Counted from the first letter of the stretch, positions 26,819 to 35,794 are shown. The stretch: DNA of 45,238 nucleotides from Acidimicrobiia bacterium (GCA_022827405.1 JAJDTA010000038.1:1-45238); one strand, 5' to 3'. The notes: a model not told the origin generated them from the sequence alone. Numbers and translations are program-made.

Positions 26819-27672
26819 GCCTGACGATCACCCCTCTTAAAGCCCCCCTCGGTGCTGAGGTAGCCGGCTACAGCTTCGCCTCCCCTCCGGACCAAGAGGC
26901 GGCCGCCGAGTTGCTGGCCGCGGTAGACGAGCACCTGCTCCTGCTGTTCCGCAACCCCGAGCCGCCCACTCCCGCCCAGGTGACCAACTTTTGCGAGTCA
27001 TTTGGCCCCCTGCGGCCCACCCTGGCCGACAAATCCCGGCTTCCCGGCTTCCCCGGCATCAATCGGGTGTCCAACGTGGACGTCGACGGCGTGGTCGGCA
27101 CCGGTGGCACCGACGTGGTGACCTTCCACTCCGACCTCAGCTTCAACCCGCCGCTGATTGAGTTCCTCTACTTGGACGCAGTGACGCTGCCGTCGGAGGG
27201 CGGGGCCACCAAGTGGCTGAACCTGGTGGCCGCCTACCAAGATCTGGACGACGAATTCAAGGCCCGCATCGACGACATCGGCGTTGTCTACCGCCTGCGC
27301 GACGGCTTGGACTTCGGCGGCTACTTCAAGGCCACCGACGGCGAGGCGCTGTTGGCCGATCGCACCTGCATATCCCTGGTGCAGACCAACCCCCGCAACG
27401 GACGCCGTAGCGTGTGGCCCAACACCGGACCGGATTTCGCCGCCGACGTGGAGGACCACGGCCCCGACGAGGGCGCCGCCCTGCTGGCCGACCTGTTCGC
27501 CCACTGCACCCAAGACCGTTACGTCTACGAGCACCACTGGAGCGTCGGAGAGTCCGTCTTGTGGCTCAATACCCAGACCATGCACCAGCGCGAGGCTTTC
27601 CCTCCCGACCAAGTCCGCGAGCTCCGCCACGTGAACATCCTCGGCCACACCGACCCCCGCCAAGTCGCCTAG
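26815..27672 (+). CDS. TauD/TfdA-family 2-oxoglutarate-dependent dioxygenase
   Basis: A 285-residue Fe(II)/2-oxoglutarate oxygenase. The iron facial triad is His105 and Asp107 (FHSDLSF) plus His257 (MHQREAF); Arg268 or Arg271 after it binds 2-oxoglutarate. Family members hydroxylate taurine, chlorophenoxyacetate, carnitine precursors and other carboxylates. ATGA overlap with the cupin stop shows coupling. With a molybdenum hydroxylase and a cupin upstream, it probably takes part in stepwise oxidation of one compound. The Rpf-like gene follows after 6 bp but is likely a separate function. Confidence 0.93.
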   Translation: MSLTITPLKAPLGAEVAGYSFASPPDQEAAAELLAAVDEHLLLLFRNPEPPTPAQVTNFCESFGPLRPTLADKSRLPGFPGINRVSNVDVDGVVGTGGTDVVTFHSDLSFNPPLIEFLYLDAVTLPSEGGATKWLNLVAAYQDLDDEFKARIDDIGVVYRLRDGLDFGGYFKATDGEALLADRTCISLVQTNPRNGRRSVWPNTGPDFAADVEDHGPDEGAALLADLFAHCTQDRYVYEHHWSVGESVLWLNTQTMHQREAFPPDQVRELRHVNILGHTDPRQVA

Positions 27673-27678
27673 GAAACC

Positions 27679-28719
27679 ATGACCACACGCCAACGCTGGT
27701 TCCGCTATGTGACGTTGATCACGGCTATCGCTCTCATCATTGGAATGGCTGGTTCATCGGCAGGTGGTCAAGACCCCGATGAACGGGATGCGCTGATTGC
27801 CCGCCAGCAGGCGCTCATCACCGAGCAGGCGACATTGATTGCCGCCCAAGAGGCGCTGCTCAACGAGTACCGATGCTTATTCGATATTGACACCCAACTG
27901 GTTCCCAACGGCTGCCCTGAGCCAGCCCAGCCCACCCCCACTCCGACACCCACCGGTACGCCCAGCCCGACTCCAACGTCAATGGCCACCCCCACCCCAA
28001 CGACCACCCCAACGGCGACGGCCACCCCCACACCAACGCCCAGCCCGACTCCGACGGCAACGGCCACCCCCACCCCGACGCCCACCCCCACGGAAACCCC
28101 TGAAGACCAGACCGACGAGCCGGCAATTCCCGCCGGAACCACTGAGGAGCAGTGGGAGCAACTCCGCCAGTGCAATGCAAACGGCGACTACCAACACGTC
28201 AATTCCAGCGGAATCCACTTCGGTGTTTACGAGTTCCGACAAACCAGCTGGAACGAGCTGGCTCTTCGCCATTACCCCCGGCTGGTGGGAGTGAACCCCC
28301 GAGATGCCGCCCCCGACGACCAGGACCGCATGGCCTATCGCCTCTACGAAGAGCGAGGATGGGAACCCTGGCCTATCTGCGGGGCGTCACTGCCATCGCT
28401 CTTGTCGGATGACACCGCTCCGGAGGATTCAACCGGATTCCCCGCGATCCCGGCGGGCACCACCCAAGCGCAGTGGGATCACCTCGTCCGGTGCGAATCC
28501 CAGGGCAACTACCGGGCTTATAGCTCCGTCGGGCCATTCCTGGGGGCCTTTCAATTCCTCCAAAGCACCTGGAACTGGGTGGCCGGTATCCATTACCCCC
28601 GCCTGGTGGGGGTGGACCCTCGAGACGCTGCCCCCGCAGACCAGCATCGCATGGCCTATGCCCTCTACGGGATGCAGGGCTGGCGACCGTGGCCCGCCTG
28701 CACCGCGGCTTTCCGCTAG
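27679..28719 (+). CDS. Secreted protein with two Rpf/transglycosylase-like domains
   Basis: A 346-residue exported protein. An N-terminal signal or anchor helix (about 9-30) is followed by a short coiled-coil-like stretch (35-64), a Thr-Pro repeat linker (84-140) and two copies of a resuscitation-promoting-factor-type muralytic domain (about 154-234 and 262-341). The copies share AIPAGTT, HYPRLVGV and DPRDAAP-like segments and the WPxC ending. The second has RCESQGNY with the catalytic Glu273; the first has QCNANGDY, Asn replacing that Glu, so it is probably inactive and may bind peptidoglycan. Such proteins cleave cell-wall glycan and help dormant actinobacteria resume growth. The ATG at 27679 follows TAGGAAA. 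Confidence 0.88.
   Translation: MTTRQRWFRYVTLITAIALIIGMAGSSAGGQDPDERDALIARQQALITEQATLIAAQEALLNEYRCLFDIDTQLVPNGCPEPAQPTPTPTPTGTPSPTPTSMATPTPTTTPTATATPTPTPSPTPTATATPTPTPTPTETPEDQTDEPAIPAGTTEEQWEQLRQCNANGDYQHVNSSGIHFGVYEFRQTSWNELALRHYPRLVGVNPRDAAPDDQDRMAYRLYEERGWEPWPICGASLPSLLSDDTAPEDSTGFPAIPAGTTQAQWDHLVRCESQGNYRAYSSVGPFLGAFQFLQSTWNWVAGIHYPRLVGVDPRDAAPADQHRMAYALYGMQGWRPWPACTAAFR
27928..28098 (+). repeat. Thr-Pro coding minisatellite
   Basis: Irregular 6-18-base repeats of ACCCCCACNCCGACG type encode a low-complexity (TP)n linker with a few Ser, Ala and Gly, residues 84-140 of the Rpf protein. Such wall-spanning linkers are often extended and length-variable. The repetition is coding and not a CRISPR array. 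Confidence 0.8.
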
Positions 28720-28778
28720 TAGCAACTGGCCACTAAACACTTCGCGGTCAAGCAATCAGCCGAGATAGGAGCACAGCG

Positions 28779-29726
28779 ATGCGGGGCATGAGGATTGGGG
28801 CGATGTCGGCTGAAGGCACGGGTGATCCGCCGGTACCGGGGATGAGCGGGCCGCCCAGCCTCGACGAAATCGTTGACAACGTCCAGCGGTTCGAAACGCT
28901 GGGCCTGGACACGGCATGGATCGCCAACATCGAAATCGACGCCGTCACCGCCTCGGCGGTGGTAGGCACCGCCACCAGCCGCATCGAGATCGCCACCGGG
29001 GTGACCCCCACCCCCATGCGCCACCCCTTCGCTCTGGCCCAGCAGGCCGTTACCGCCCAAGCAGCCTGCGGTGGGCGCTTCACCCTGGGTATCGGCCTGT
29101 GCCACCAGGGAATGGTGGAAAACCTGATGGGCCTGTCCTACTCCCGCCCGGCCCGCCAGATGAAGGAGTACCTGGAGATCGCCGGACCGATGCTGCGCGG
29201 CGAGGGCATGAACTACGAGGGCGAGATCTACACCACCCGCTGGCGGGGCCTCTCGCACGCACCTCCCACCGAGATCATCGTGGCCGCCATGGGGCCGATC
29301 ATGCTGGGCCACGCCGGACGCCTGGCCCGCGGCACCTTCGTGTGGGCCACCGGCCTCAATACGCTGACCGACTACGTGGTGCCCACCATCACCGCCGCCG
29401 CTGAAACCGCCGGACGGCCCATGCCGAGGGTGGCGGCCGGATTCCCGATCTCGGTGACCGACGACGCCCAAGCCGGCTATGAGGCTGCGGCCCGCACCTT
29501 TGCCCACTACAAGGACATCCCCTCCTACCGGGGCATGCTCGACCGAGAGGGAAAGCCCGGCGTTGAAGATCTGGCCATCACCGGTAACGAGGCCGCGGTT
29601 GCCACCCAGTTGGAGCGAATCCAAGACACCGGCACAACCGACTTCGTCGCCTTCACCTACGACACCGACGGCCAATCCCGAGCCCGCACCGAGGCTCTCT
29701 TGGGCGAACTGTCCGGAGACAGCTGA
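28779..29726 (+). CDS. LLM-class F420-dependent-type oxidoreductase
   Basis: A 315-residue luciferase-like monooxygenase-fold oxidoreductase. The type, beginning with a SAEGTG segment and followed by IEIATGVTPTPMRHPFALAQ (about 66-85), belongs to the coenzyme F420-dependent families of actinomycetes; GRFTLGIGLCHQGM and the C-terminal LERIQDTGTTDFVAF fit. It transfers hydride to or from a substrate that is not evident from sequence. The ATG at 28779 has TAGGAGC upstream. Its stop is 2 bp from the convergent small gene. F420 use is inferred from family, not from a visible motif. Confidence 0.88.
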   Translation: MRGMRIGAMSAEGTGDPPVPGMSGPPSLDEIVDNVQRFETLGLDTAWIANIEIDAVTASAVVGTATSRIEIATGVTPTPMRHPFALAQQAVTAQAACGGRFTLGIGLCHQGMVENLMGLSYSRPARQMKEYLEIAGPMLRGEGMNYEGEIYTTRWRGLSHAPPTEIIVAAMGPIMLGHAGRLARGTFVWATGLNTLTDYVVPTITAAAETAGRPMPRVAAGFPISVTDDAQAGYEAAARTFAHYKDIPSYRGMLDREGKPGVEDLAITGNEAAVATQLERIQDTGTTDFVAFTYDTDGQSRARTEALLGELSGDS

Positions 29727-29728
29727 GT

Positions 29729-30013
29729 TCAACCCGACGCAAGCAGGTCGATGTAGGGCTCGGGATTGCCGATCCACCGCAGGTGTCGCAGCTCATCAGC
29801 GCTCCGTAGTCCCGACAGCACGGCGTGAAGCTCGTCAAGGGGCGCTTCAAGCGTGGCCGCCGGAGGCATCCGATCGGCCACCCCCACGATCCGGGTCTCG
29901 TCGCCGAACCGCAACACCAGGCCCCGTAGCCCGGCCTCGATGATGTGCCGGCCCAGATCAGCGGCCAGCTCCTCGAATTCAGGAGTTACCGCGGCCGACA
30001 AGTTGCCGCTCAA
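29729..30013 (-). CDS. Small unknown protein coupled to an amidohydrolase
   Basis: A 94-residue soluble protein I do not recognise, with helix-strand pattern (EFEELAADLGRHIIEAGLRG, then LVLRFGDETRIVGVADRM). It starts with TTG at 30013, which overlaps the amidohydrolase stop by 4 bp (TTGA), so it is probably translated by coupling and may modulate or pair with that enzyme. No alternative ATG or GTG exists nearby. Confidence 0.65.
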   Translation of the reverse strand: MSGNLSAAVTPEFEELAADLGRHIIEAGLRGLVLRFGDETRIVGVADRMPPAATLEAPLDELHAVLSGLRSADELRHLRWIGNPEPYIDLLASG

Positions 30014-31239
30014 CCCCGCAGCTCGGCGGCCGTGGGCAGATCCAGGCCCAGCATCCGTATGGCGTTGTCCCGGCAGATGGCGTCCACCTCAGGCTGGGTC
30101 AAGTGCGCCATCTGCGAGGCCAGCAGCTTCTTGGAATGCGGCCAGGTGGAATCGGAATGGGGGTAGTCGGTCTCGGTGGTGATGGTCTCCAGGCCGATGG
30201 CGTCGATGTTGGCCAACCCCACCTTGTCGTCGAAAAAGCACACGAACACGTGGTCTCGGTAGTAGGTGGACGGCGGCTCGGGCACTTTGTCGGCCACCCC
30301 GCCCCAGGCGGCGTTCTCCTTCCACACCACGTCCACCCGGTCCAAGATGTAGGGCAACCAGCCCATCTGTCCCTCGGAGTAGGCCACTTTGAGGCCACCG
30401 AAGCGGACGAATACCCCCGACATCAAAAAGTCCACCAATGAGTACGTGGCGTTGGAGTGGACCAGCGCAGAGCCCACCGCGCCAGGGGCGTCGGCCGAAG
30501 TGGACACCATCTTCGAGGACGACCCAATGTGCATGCACACCACGGTGGCGGTCTCCTCGCAGGCGGCGAAGAACGGGTCCCAGTACCCGGAGTGGATCGA
30601 CGGCAGGCCCAGATTGGGCGGAATCTCCGAGAAGCACACCGCCCGCACGCCCCGCCCGGCGTTGCGCCGGACCTCGGCTGCGGCCAACTCCACGTCCCAC
30701 AGCGGAATGAGGCACAGCGGGATCAGTCGCCCGCCGCTCTCACCGCACCACTCCTCCACCATCCAGTCGTTGTAGGCCTGCACGCACAACAGGGCCAGGT
30801 CCATGTCGGAGGCCTCGGCAAAGGCCTGCCCGCAGAACCGGGGGAACGAAGGGAAGCACAACGAGGCGTCCACGTGGCCGATGTCCATGTCACCTATTCG
30901 GGGTGCCACCTGCCAGGCCCCGGGTTGCATCTCCTCAAAGGTGATCCCCACCATCTGAAGCTGATCGCGGGGGAACGCCACCGCAGAGTGGGTGCGGACC
31001 ATCGGATAGTGGAGATCCTCGTAGTACCAATACGAGGTGGGCCGACCCTCGCCCTCAGTCCACGCGAACACGCCCCCCTCATAGGAGATCTCGCACGGGG
31101 CGGTCACCACTCGGGGGCCGATGTCGGCATAGCGAGCGGGCAAACGCGACTGCCAGACATGGGGTGGCTCGATGACGTGATCGTCTACCGAGATGATGGG
31201 CGGGATCTCGATGGCCGCTTCGGCAGCGGGCACAGCCAT
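30010..31239 (-). CDS. Amidohydrolase-family (PF04909-type) metal-dependent hydrolase
   Basis: A 409-residue TIM-barrel hydrolase or decarboxylase. SVDDHVIEPP (17-26) is the N-terminal metal segment, a mid-barrel His lies in VCMHIGSSS, and the C-terminal Asp motif is TETDYPHSDSTWP. The product is a paralogue of the amidohydrolase at 34574-35794, with shared NLGLPSIHS and CEET blocks. Relatives include decarboxylases and uncharacterised hydrolases in actinobacterial degradation clusters. The ATG at 31239 overlaps the P450 stop in TAATG, and its stop overlaps the small gene, so three genes are coupled. Confidence 0.9.
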   Translation of the reverse strand: MAVPAAEAAIEIPPIISVDDHVIEPPHVWQSRLPARYADIGPRVVTAPCEISYEGGVFAWTEGEGRPTSYWYYEDLHYPMVRTHSAVAFPRDQLQMVGITFEEMQPGAWQVAPRIGDMDIGHVDASLCFPSFPRFCGQAFAEASDMDLALLCVQAYNDWMVEEWCGESGGRLIPLCLIPLWDVELAAAEVRRNAGRGVRAVCFSEIPPNLGLPSIHSGYWDPFFAACEETATVVCMHIGSSSKMVSTSADAPGAVGSALVHSNATYSLVDFLMSGVFVRFGGLKVAYSEGQMGWLPYILDRVDVVWKENAAWGGVADKVPEPPSTYYRDHVFVCFFDDKVGLANIDAIGLETITTETDYPHSDSTWPHSKKLLASQMAHLTQPEVDAICRDNAIRMLGLDLPTAAELRG

Positions 31240-32474
31240 TACTGCACCGTAATGGGATACATGCCCAGCACCCCGTCACCTTCGGGCTCGCTTTGGGTGA
31301 ATTCCACATTCAACCCCTCCAGACCTCGGGTGAACGCGCCAGGACGGAACTTGGGCTCGTAGAAGGGCTCCAGCCTCATGTCGGGAAGCCGTCGCGTCAG
31401 CTCCTCGAACATCACCTTCAGTTCCAGTCGGGCCAGCGACGCCCCTAGGCAGAAGTGGGTGCCGAATCCAAAGGAAACGTGGTGGCGGGCGTCACGGCGC
31501 ACGTTCAGCTCGTCGGGATTCTCAAACGCCTCCGGGTCGCGATTGGCCGAGGCGTACATCAACAGCACCTGTTCGCCTTCGTTGAGGGTCTTGCCGTGCA
31601 ATTCGTGGGTAGCGGTCACCGTGCGGCGCATGTTCAATATGGGCGACACGTAGCGGATGAACTCCTCCACCGCGGTCTCGCCGACCACCTCGGGCTCGTC
31701 TATGAGGATCTGGCGCTGGTCGGGGTTCTCCATCAGCGCCAAACAGGTGGTGCCGATCACCGTTCGGGTGGTCTCGGCCCCGCCGTCGAGCACTAGGAGC
31801 ACCTCGTGCATGATGTCCTCATCGCTCAGCGGCTTGCCGTCCAGCTCTTTGTGGGCCCACAAAGAGATGAGGTCGTCTTGGGGATCGGCCTTGCGCTTCT
31901 GAATCAGCTCATAGGTGACACCGGCCCACTCCTCGATGGCCCGCTCCCCCTGGATGGTGTGGTAGCCAGGACCGCCGCCGCCCTGCATGGTGGCCTCCGA
32001 CCAGTGCATGACCCGGGACCACAACTCCGGGGGATACCCCAGCCGCTCGCCGATCATGTACGCCGGCAGCGGGGCGGCCAAGTCGTACACCACGTCGCAC
32101 CACCCCCGGGGCGCCACCCGGTCGATCAGCTCGGTGACTACCGCTCTGATCTTGTCCTCCTGCTTGCGAACCGCCCGGGGGGTGAACTCCCGGGCCACCA
32201 GCATCCGCTGACGCTGGTGGTCGGGGTCGTCCATGTTTATCATGGAGTCGGACATCTCGATCTTGGGGCGGCTGCCCGAGGCAGAGCTGTAGAGGCCGGT
32301 GTTCTTCTCCACCGCCAACAGGTCGGCGTGGCGGGACACGCCCCAGATCTCGTTCTTCTCGTCCCAGTACACCGGGTCGTTGTCCCGCAACCAGGCATAG
32401 GCCGGATACGGGTCGTGGGCGTACATGTACCCGTCCAACAGATCAACGGGTTGGGTCACCTCAGCAGTCGCCAT
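31239..32474 (-). CDS. Cytochrome P450
   Basis: A 411-residue bacterial P450. The I-helix motif is GGAETT (231-236), ExxR is Glu271-Arg274, and the heme loop FGFGTHFCLG (335-344) provides Cys342. The type resembles steroid- and terpene-oxidising P450s of actinomycetes. It is followed directly by an amidohydrolase (one-base overlap) and preceded by sodB (66 bp, containing a tandem repeat). No ferredoxin partner is nearby. The ribosome site at the ATG 32474 is weak. Confidence 0.94.
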   Translation of the reverse strand: MATAEVTQPVDLLDGYMYAHDPYPAYAWLRDNDPVYWDEKNEIWGVSRHADLLAVEKNTGLYSSASGSRPKIEMSDSMINMDDPDHQRQRMLVAREFTPRAVRKQEDKIRAVVTELIDRVAPRGWCDVVYDLAAPLPAYMIGERLGYPPELWSRVMHWSEATMQGGGGPGYHTIQGERAIEEWAGVTYELIQKRKADPQDDLISLWAHKELDGKPLSDEDIMHEVLLVLDGGAETTRTVIGTTCLALMENPDQRQILIDEPEVVGETAVEEFIRYVSPILNMRRTVTATHELHGKTLNEGEQVLLMYASANRDPEAFENPDELNVRRDARHHVSFGFGTHFCLGASLARLELKVMFEELTRRLPDMRLEPFYEPKFRPGAFTRGLEGLNVEFTQSEPEGDGVLGMYPITVQ

Positions 32475-32482
32475 AAGCGGCG

Positions 32483-32553
32483 ATGGTAGTGGGCGCGCTC
32501 GGTTCAGTCGGAAGCGCCAATGGCAGTGGGCGCGACTCGATCAGTCGGAAGCG
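32483..32553. repeat. Imperfect tandem repeat derived from the sodB tail
   Basis: Two 34-base copies (32483-32516 and 32520-32553) start every 37 bases. Both have ATGG(T/C)AGTGGGCGCG and TCAGTCGGAAGCG, differing only in five central bases and one near the left end. The second copy includes the final codons and stop of sodB; the first lies in the leader of the P450 gene. It looks like a local duplication of the sodB 3' end. Confidence 0.65.
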
Positions 32554-33125
32554 AGGTTCTTGGCGGCGAATTCCCAGTTGATCAGGTGGTCCAAGAACGC
32601 CTCTACATAGGCGGCCCGAGCGTTCTGGTAGTCGAGGTAGTAGGCGTGCTCCCACACGTCCACCACCAACAGGGCCCGACGATCGTGCAGCAAGGGCAGG
32701 TCGGCGTTGGGGGTCTGCACGACGTCGAGTCCATCGTCGTCGGCCACCAGCCAGGTCCAGCCGGAGCCGAACAGCCCCACGGCCGCGTCGGCAAACTGGC
32801 GGCGGAACTCGTCCATGGAGCCGAATGACTCATCAATGGCCGCCCTAACGGGCCCCGAGGGAGCACCGCCCCCGTCCGGGCTCATCGAATGCCAGTAGAA
32901 GGTGTGGTTCCAAATCTGGGCTGCGTTGTTGAAGATCAGACCCTCAGCACCCAAGACAACCTTCTCAAGCTCGGTGCCCTCCCATTGAGTGCCAGAGGTC
33001 AGGCGGTTCAAGTTGGCCACATAGCCGGCGTGGTGCCGCTCGTAGTGGAAGCTCATTGTCTCGGCGCTCACATACGGTTCGAGCGCGCTTTGCTGGTAGG
33101 GAAGGGGGGGAAGCTCAAACGCCAT
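32541..33125 (-). CDS. sodB: Superoxide dismutase, iron type
   Basis: A 194-residue Fe/Mn-family superoxide dismutase converting superoxide to oxygen and peroxide. Metal ligands are His27, His74, Asp156 and His160 (FHYERHH, WNHTFYW and DVWEHAYY). Gln70 in NNAAQIWNH is the outer-sphere Gln placement of iron enzymes, whereas manganese types use a Gln from the C-terminal half. Cytoplasmic, with no signal peptide. The start lies 11 bp inside the end of the upstream amidohydrolase, so expression is coupled to a degradation operon containing a P450, an oxidant source. Confidence 0.95.
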   Translation of the reverse strand: MAFELPPLPYQQSALEPYVSAETMSFHYERHHAGYVANLNRLTSGTQWEGTELEKVVLGAEGLIFNNAAQIWNHTFYWHSMSPDGGGAPSGPVRAAIDESFGSMDEFRRQFADAAVGLFGSGWTWLVADDDGLDVVQTPNADLPLLHDRRALLVVDVWEHAYYLDYQNARAAYVEAFLDHLINWEFAAKNLASD

Positions 33126-34524
33126 AACGGGCTATAACGGTACCGGCAAAAAAATCGGGATTGATAGCCGTATACATCCGAAACGGGTTGTCGAACACGA
33201 ACGCCCGGAAGTCGTCCGCAGTGATCAGCCCTTCTTCCACCAGGCCATGGGCCTCGTCCATGATCGTGCCGATGTCGGTCACGTCCCAGTGGCCGATGTC
33301 GGAGGAGAAAATCGCGTTGAGCTTCACGCCGCAAGGGTTGGCCGGACCGAAGGCCACATGCACGCCCCGATCGTCGGCTTCGCAGCCGAAGTAGAGCGAC
33401 GATGCGAACGACTCGGCGATCTCCTCCTCTGAATCCACTCCCAGCCGGGTCCACTCGTCGGGCTCTTCGGGAGTTCCCCCGTGGATGGGCATTCCGTGGG
33501 CGTAGGAGGCCAGGTCGTCTCCGAGGGTGGCCCGAAAGTCCCCGCCGTAGCGTTCGAAGTACCCGCCCAGCTCTTCGATATCCAGCAGGGCGGGATCGAA
33601 GTTGCGCTGGATGGCGTCCCAGCTGCGCTTCTCCCAGTGCTCGATTATGTCGCACAGAAGCTGGGTGCCCCACGAGACGCCGCACTCCAAGAACACGAAC
33701 GGCAACTCTGGGATGCGACGGGTGACCCCGCCCAAGAACAGGGCCTTGCACAGCTCGTACATGAGGGCTTGGAACTGGCCGATGTGATTGGCGGTGTAGC
33801 TCGACACGTAGTTGTGGATGCCGGGGCGAAAGGCCAGTCCGCCGTGGAAGGTGGCGGCGTAGCCGAGCTCTGCGCAGCGGCGCCACACCGGGTCGTAGTC
33901 AAAGGCGGAGTCGAGGCCGTAGCAGTCGAACCAGTGACGCTGGCCAGGCCACAGCCAGCCTGAGCGGGTCTGATGGTCGGGATCTTCGATGGGCCGCATG
34001 ACCCCCTCGGCAAACACCACCACCTTCAAGCCCAGCGCGGCGCAGTGCTCCAACTCGGCGATGGCCTCATCGGGGGTGTGGGCGGGGATGATGCCGGCCA
34101 TGGCCATGCGGTCGGCGTAGGGGTTGTACACGTCGGCGTAGAACTCGTTGAACGCTCGACACAAGCCGGCGCGGTAGTCGGCATCGTCCACCGCACAGCT
34201 GGTGAGGGTGTTGGTGGGGTACAGCACCGTGTAGTCGATGTCCACTTCGGGCAGCCGCTCATACAGCAGGGCGGGCAGCATGGCGGTGGCCCGATCCAGG
34301 GCGTTGGCGGTGTGGGTCCCCCACCAAGCCCCCTGCGGCGAGCGGGTCCGACGGCGCTCGTCGAGGCTGCGGGCCTTCTGCGCGTTGCGCATGGGCAGGC
34401 CCTCCGACAGATACCTCCCGTACAAGTCGGCGCCCAGCACCCGCTCCAGGTGGGGCTGTTGGGCCGCGGTGATCTCCAGCACATGGCCATCGGCATCGAT
34501 GACCGGGTGCCCGAATCGGCTCAC
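33115..34524 (-). CDS. Amidohydrolase-family metal-dependent hydrolase
   Basis: A 469-residue TIM-barrel amidohydrolase (PF04909 type) and a distant relative of the two flanking ones. The N-terminal motif is VIDADGHVLE (8-17), the mid-barrel His is in YAATFHGGLAF, and the late acidic residue is in IFSSDIGHWDVTD. It has a longer middle region than its neighbours. Decarboxylation or hydrolysis of an aromatic or cyclic acid is possible. The GTG at 34524 follows a GGGGGGGGA stretch. Its last 11 bp overlap sodB. Confidence 0.88.
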   Translation of the reverse strand: MSRFGHPVIDADGHVLEITAAQQPHLERVLGADLYGRYLSEGLPMRNAQKARSLDERRRTRSPQGAWWGTHTANALDRATAMLPALLYERLPEVDIDYTVLYPTNTLTSCAVDDADYRAGLCRAFNEFYADVYNPYADRMAMAGIIPAHTPDEAIAELEHCAALGLKVVVFAEGVMRPIEDPDHQTRSGWLWPGQRHWFDCYGLDSAFDYDPVWRRCAELGYAATFHGGLAFRPGIHNYVSSYTANHIGQFQALMYELCKALFLGGVTRRIPELPFVFLECGVSWGTQLLCDIIEHWEKRSWDAIQRNFDPALLDIEELGGYFERYGGDFRATLGDDLASYAHGMPIHGGTPEEPDEWTRLGVDSEEEIAESFASSLYFGCEADDRGVHVAFGPANPCGVKLNAIFSSDIGHWDVTDIGTIMDEAHGLVEEGLITADDFRAFVFDNPFRMYTAINPDFFAGTVIARYGV

Positions 34525-34573
34525 GACAGTCCCCCCCCGTCACGTCCAAAGGCGAGCCGCTAGCGAGTCTGAG

Positions 34574-35794
34574 CTAAGGAACGCAGACGTCGGGCAGCGG
34601 GTGACGGAACAGGCGGGCGGCGTTCTCGTGGGTGAGCTGGCGAATCACATCGTCGCTCAGGTGGCTCAGCTTCGACTCCAGGGTGTCCTGGCAGCCGGGC
34701 CAGGTGGAATCGGCGTGGGGATAGTCGGTTTCCACCATGGTGTGGTCGAGATTGAGCGCGATCACCGCGTCGATGGACGAGGGGTCGTTGATCGTGCAGT
34801 AGTAGAAGTTGCGCATCAGAACTTCGTGGGGACCGATGTCGGTGCCGCCGGGCCATACCCCCCGCCCGTGACCGGAGATCTCAATCTGGTGCTTGAGCCG
34901 GTCGTACATGATGGGCACCCAGCCGCAGCCCCCTTCCGACATAGTGATCTTGATGTTGGGATATCGCACAGGGATGCCCGACCACACCCAGTCGGCTGCG
35001 GCGGCATAGGCGTGCATTTGGAACATGGTGGCCCCCACACCAATGGGTGGCCCGCCGGGATCGGTGGGCATGATATGGCCCGACGACGCCACATGTAGGC
35101 AGATCACGGTGTCGGTCTCCTCGCAGGCCTTCCACACCGGCTCCCACCAGTCGCTGTGGATGGACGGCAGGCCGAGATTGTGAGGTATCTCGGGCAGCGT
35201 GACCGCCACAAAGCCCCGCTCGGCGTTGCGGCGGATCTCGGCCGCGGCCAGATCGGCATCCTTGAGCCAGGTGATGCCCATGGGGATGATGCGATCCGGA
35301 TAGGAGCCCCACCACTCCTCGTACACCCAGTCGTTGAACGCCCGGGTCACGGCCAGGCCCAACTCCGGGTCGGAGCAGTCGGAATACACCCGTCCGCAGA
35401 ACCCGGTGATTTGGCTGGGGAAGCAGATCGATGCCCAGATGCCGCCCAGGTCCATGTCGTGGATGCGGGCCTTGATGTCCCAGGAACCCCGGCGCATATC
35501 GGAGAAGCGGGCCGGTTCCATGGTGAAGTCGTTGCGGTCAGCCCGCCCCACCAGGGCGTTCAATCCGAGCTGGGCGTAGATCTCGCCGTCGAACTCCCAG
35601 TGCTGGCCGCCGTCATCGCTCTCGACCACCTTCGGGGCTCGATCGGCGAAGCGGGCGGGCACCCGGCCCTCGAACAGCCAAGGAGGCTCAACCAAATGGT
35701 CGTCTACCGAAATGAGCGTGTAGCGGATCCGCTGGGGCTCGGGATCGGGAAGCAGCAGATCGCTGGGCTTCTCATGAATGTCGACGATGGTCAT
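34574..35794 (-). CDS. Amidohydrolase-family metal-dependent hydrolase
   Basis: A 406-residue TIM-barrel amidohydrolase with SVDDHLVEPP (29-38), the mid-barrel His in ICLHVASSG and the C-terminal VETDYPHADSTWP. It is a paralogue of the one at 30010-31239, matching over the length including NLGLPSIHSDWWEP and KACEETDTV. It opens the minus-strand run of six genes (49 bp to the next). The substrate is unknown. The ATG at 35794 lacks a clear ribosome site. Confidence 0.9.
   Translation of the reverse strand: MTIVDIHEKPSDLLLPDPEPQRIRYTLISVDDHLVEPPWLFEGRVPARFADRAPKVVESDDGGQHWEFDGEIYAQLGLNALVGRADRNDFTMEPARFSDMRRGSWDIKARIHDMDLGGIWASICFPSQITGFCGRVYSDCSDPELGLAVTRAFNDWVYEEWWGSYPDRIIPMGITWLKDADLAAAEIRRNAERGFVAVTLPEIPHNLGLPSIHSDWWEPVWKACEETDTVICLHVASSGHIMPTDPGGPPIGVGATMFQMHAYAAAADWVWSGIPVRYPNIKITMSEGGCGWVPIMYDRLKHQIEISGHGRGVWPGGTDIGPHEVLMRNFYYCTINDPSSIDAVIALNLDHTMVETDYPHADSTWPGCQDTLESKLSHLSDDVIRQLTHENAARLFRHPLPDVCVP

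Noticed and set aside
27928-28098. CRISPR-like repeats
   Set aside because: Units are short, irregular and in frame, encoding a Thr-Pro linker; there are no spacers or cas genes.
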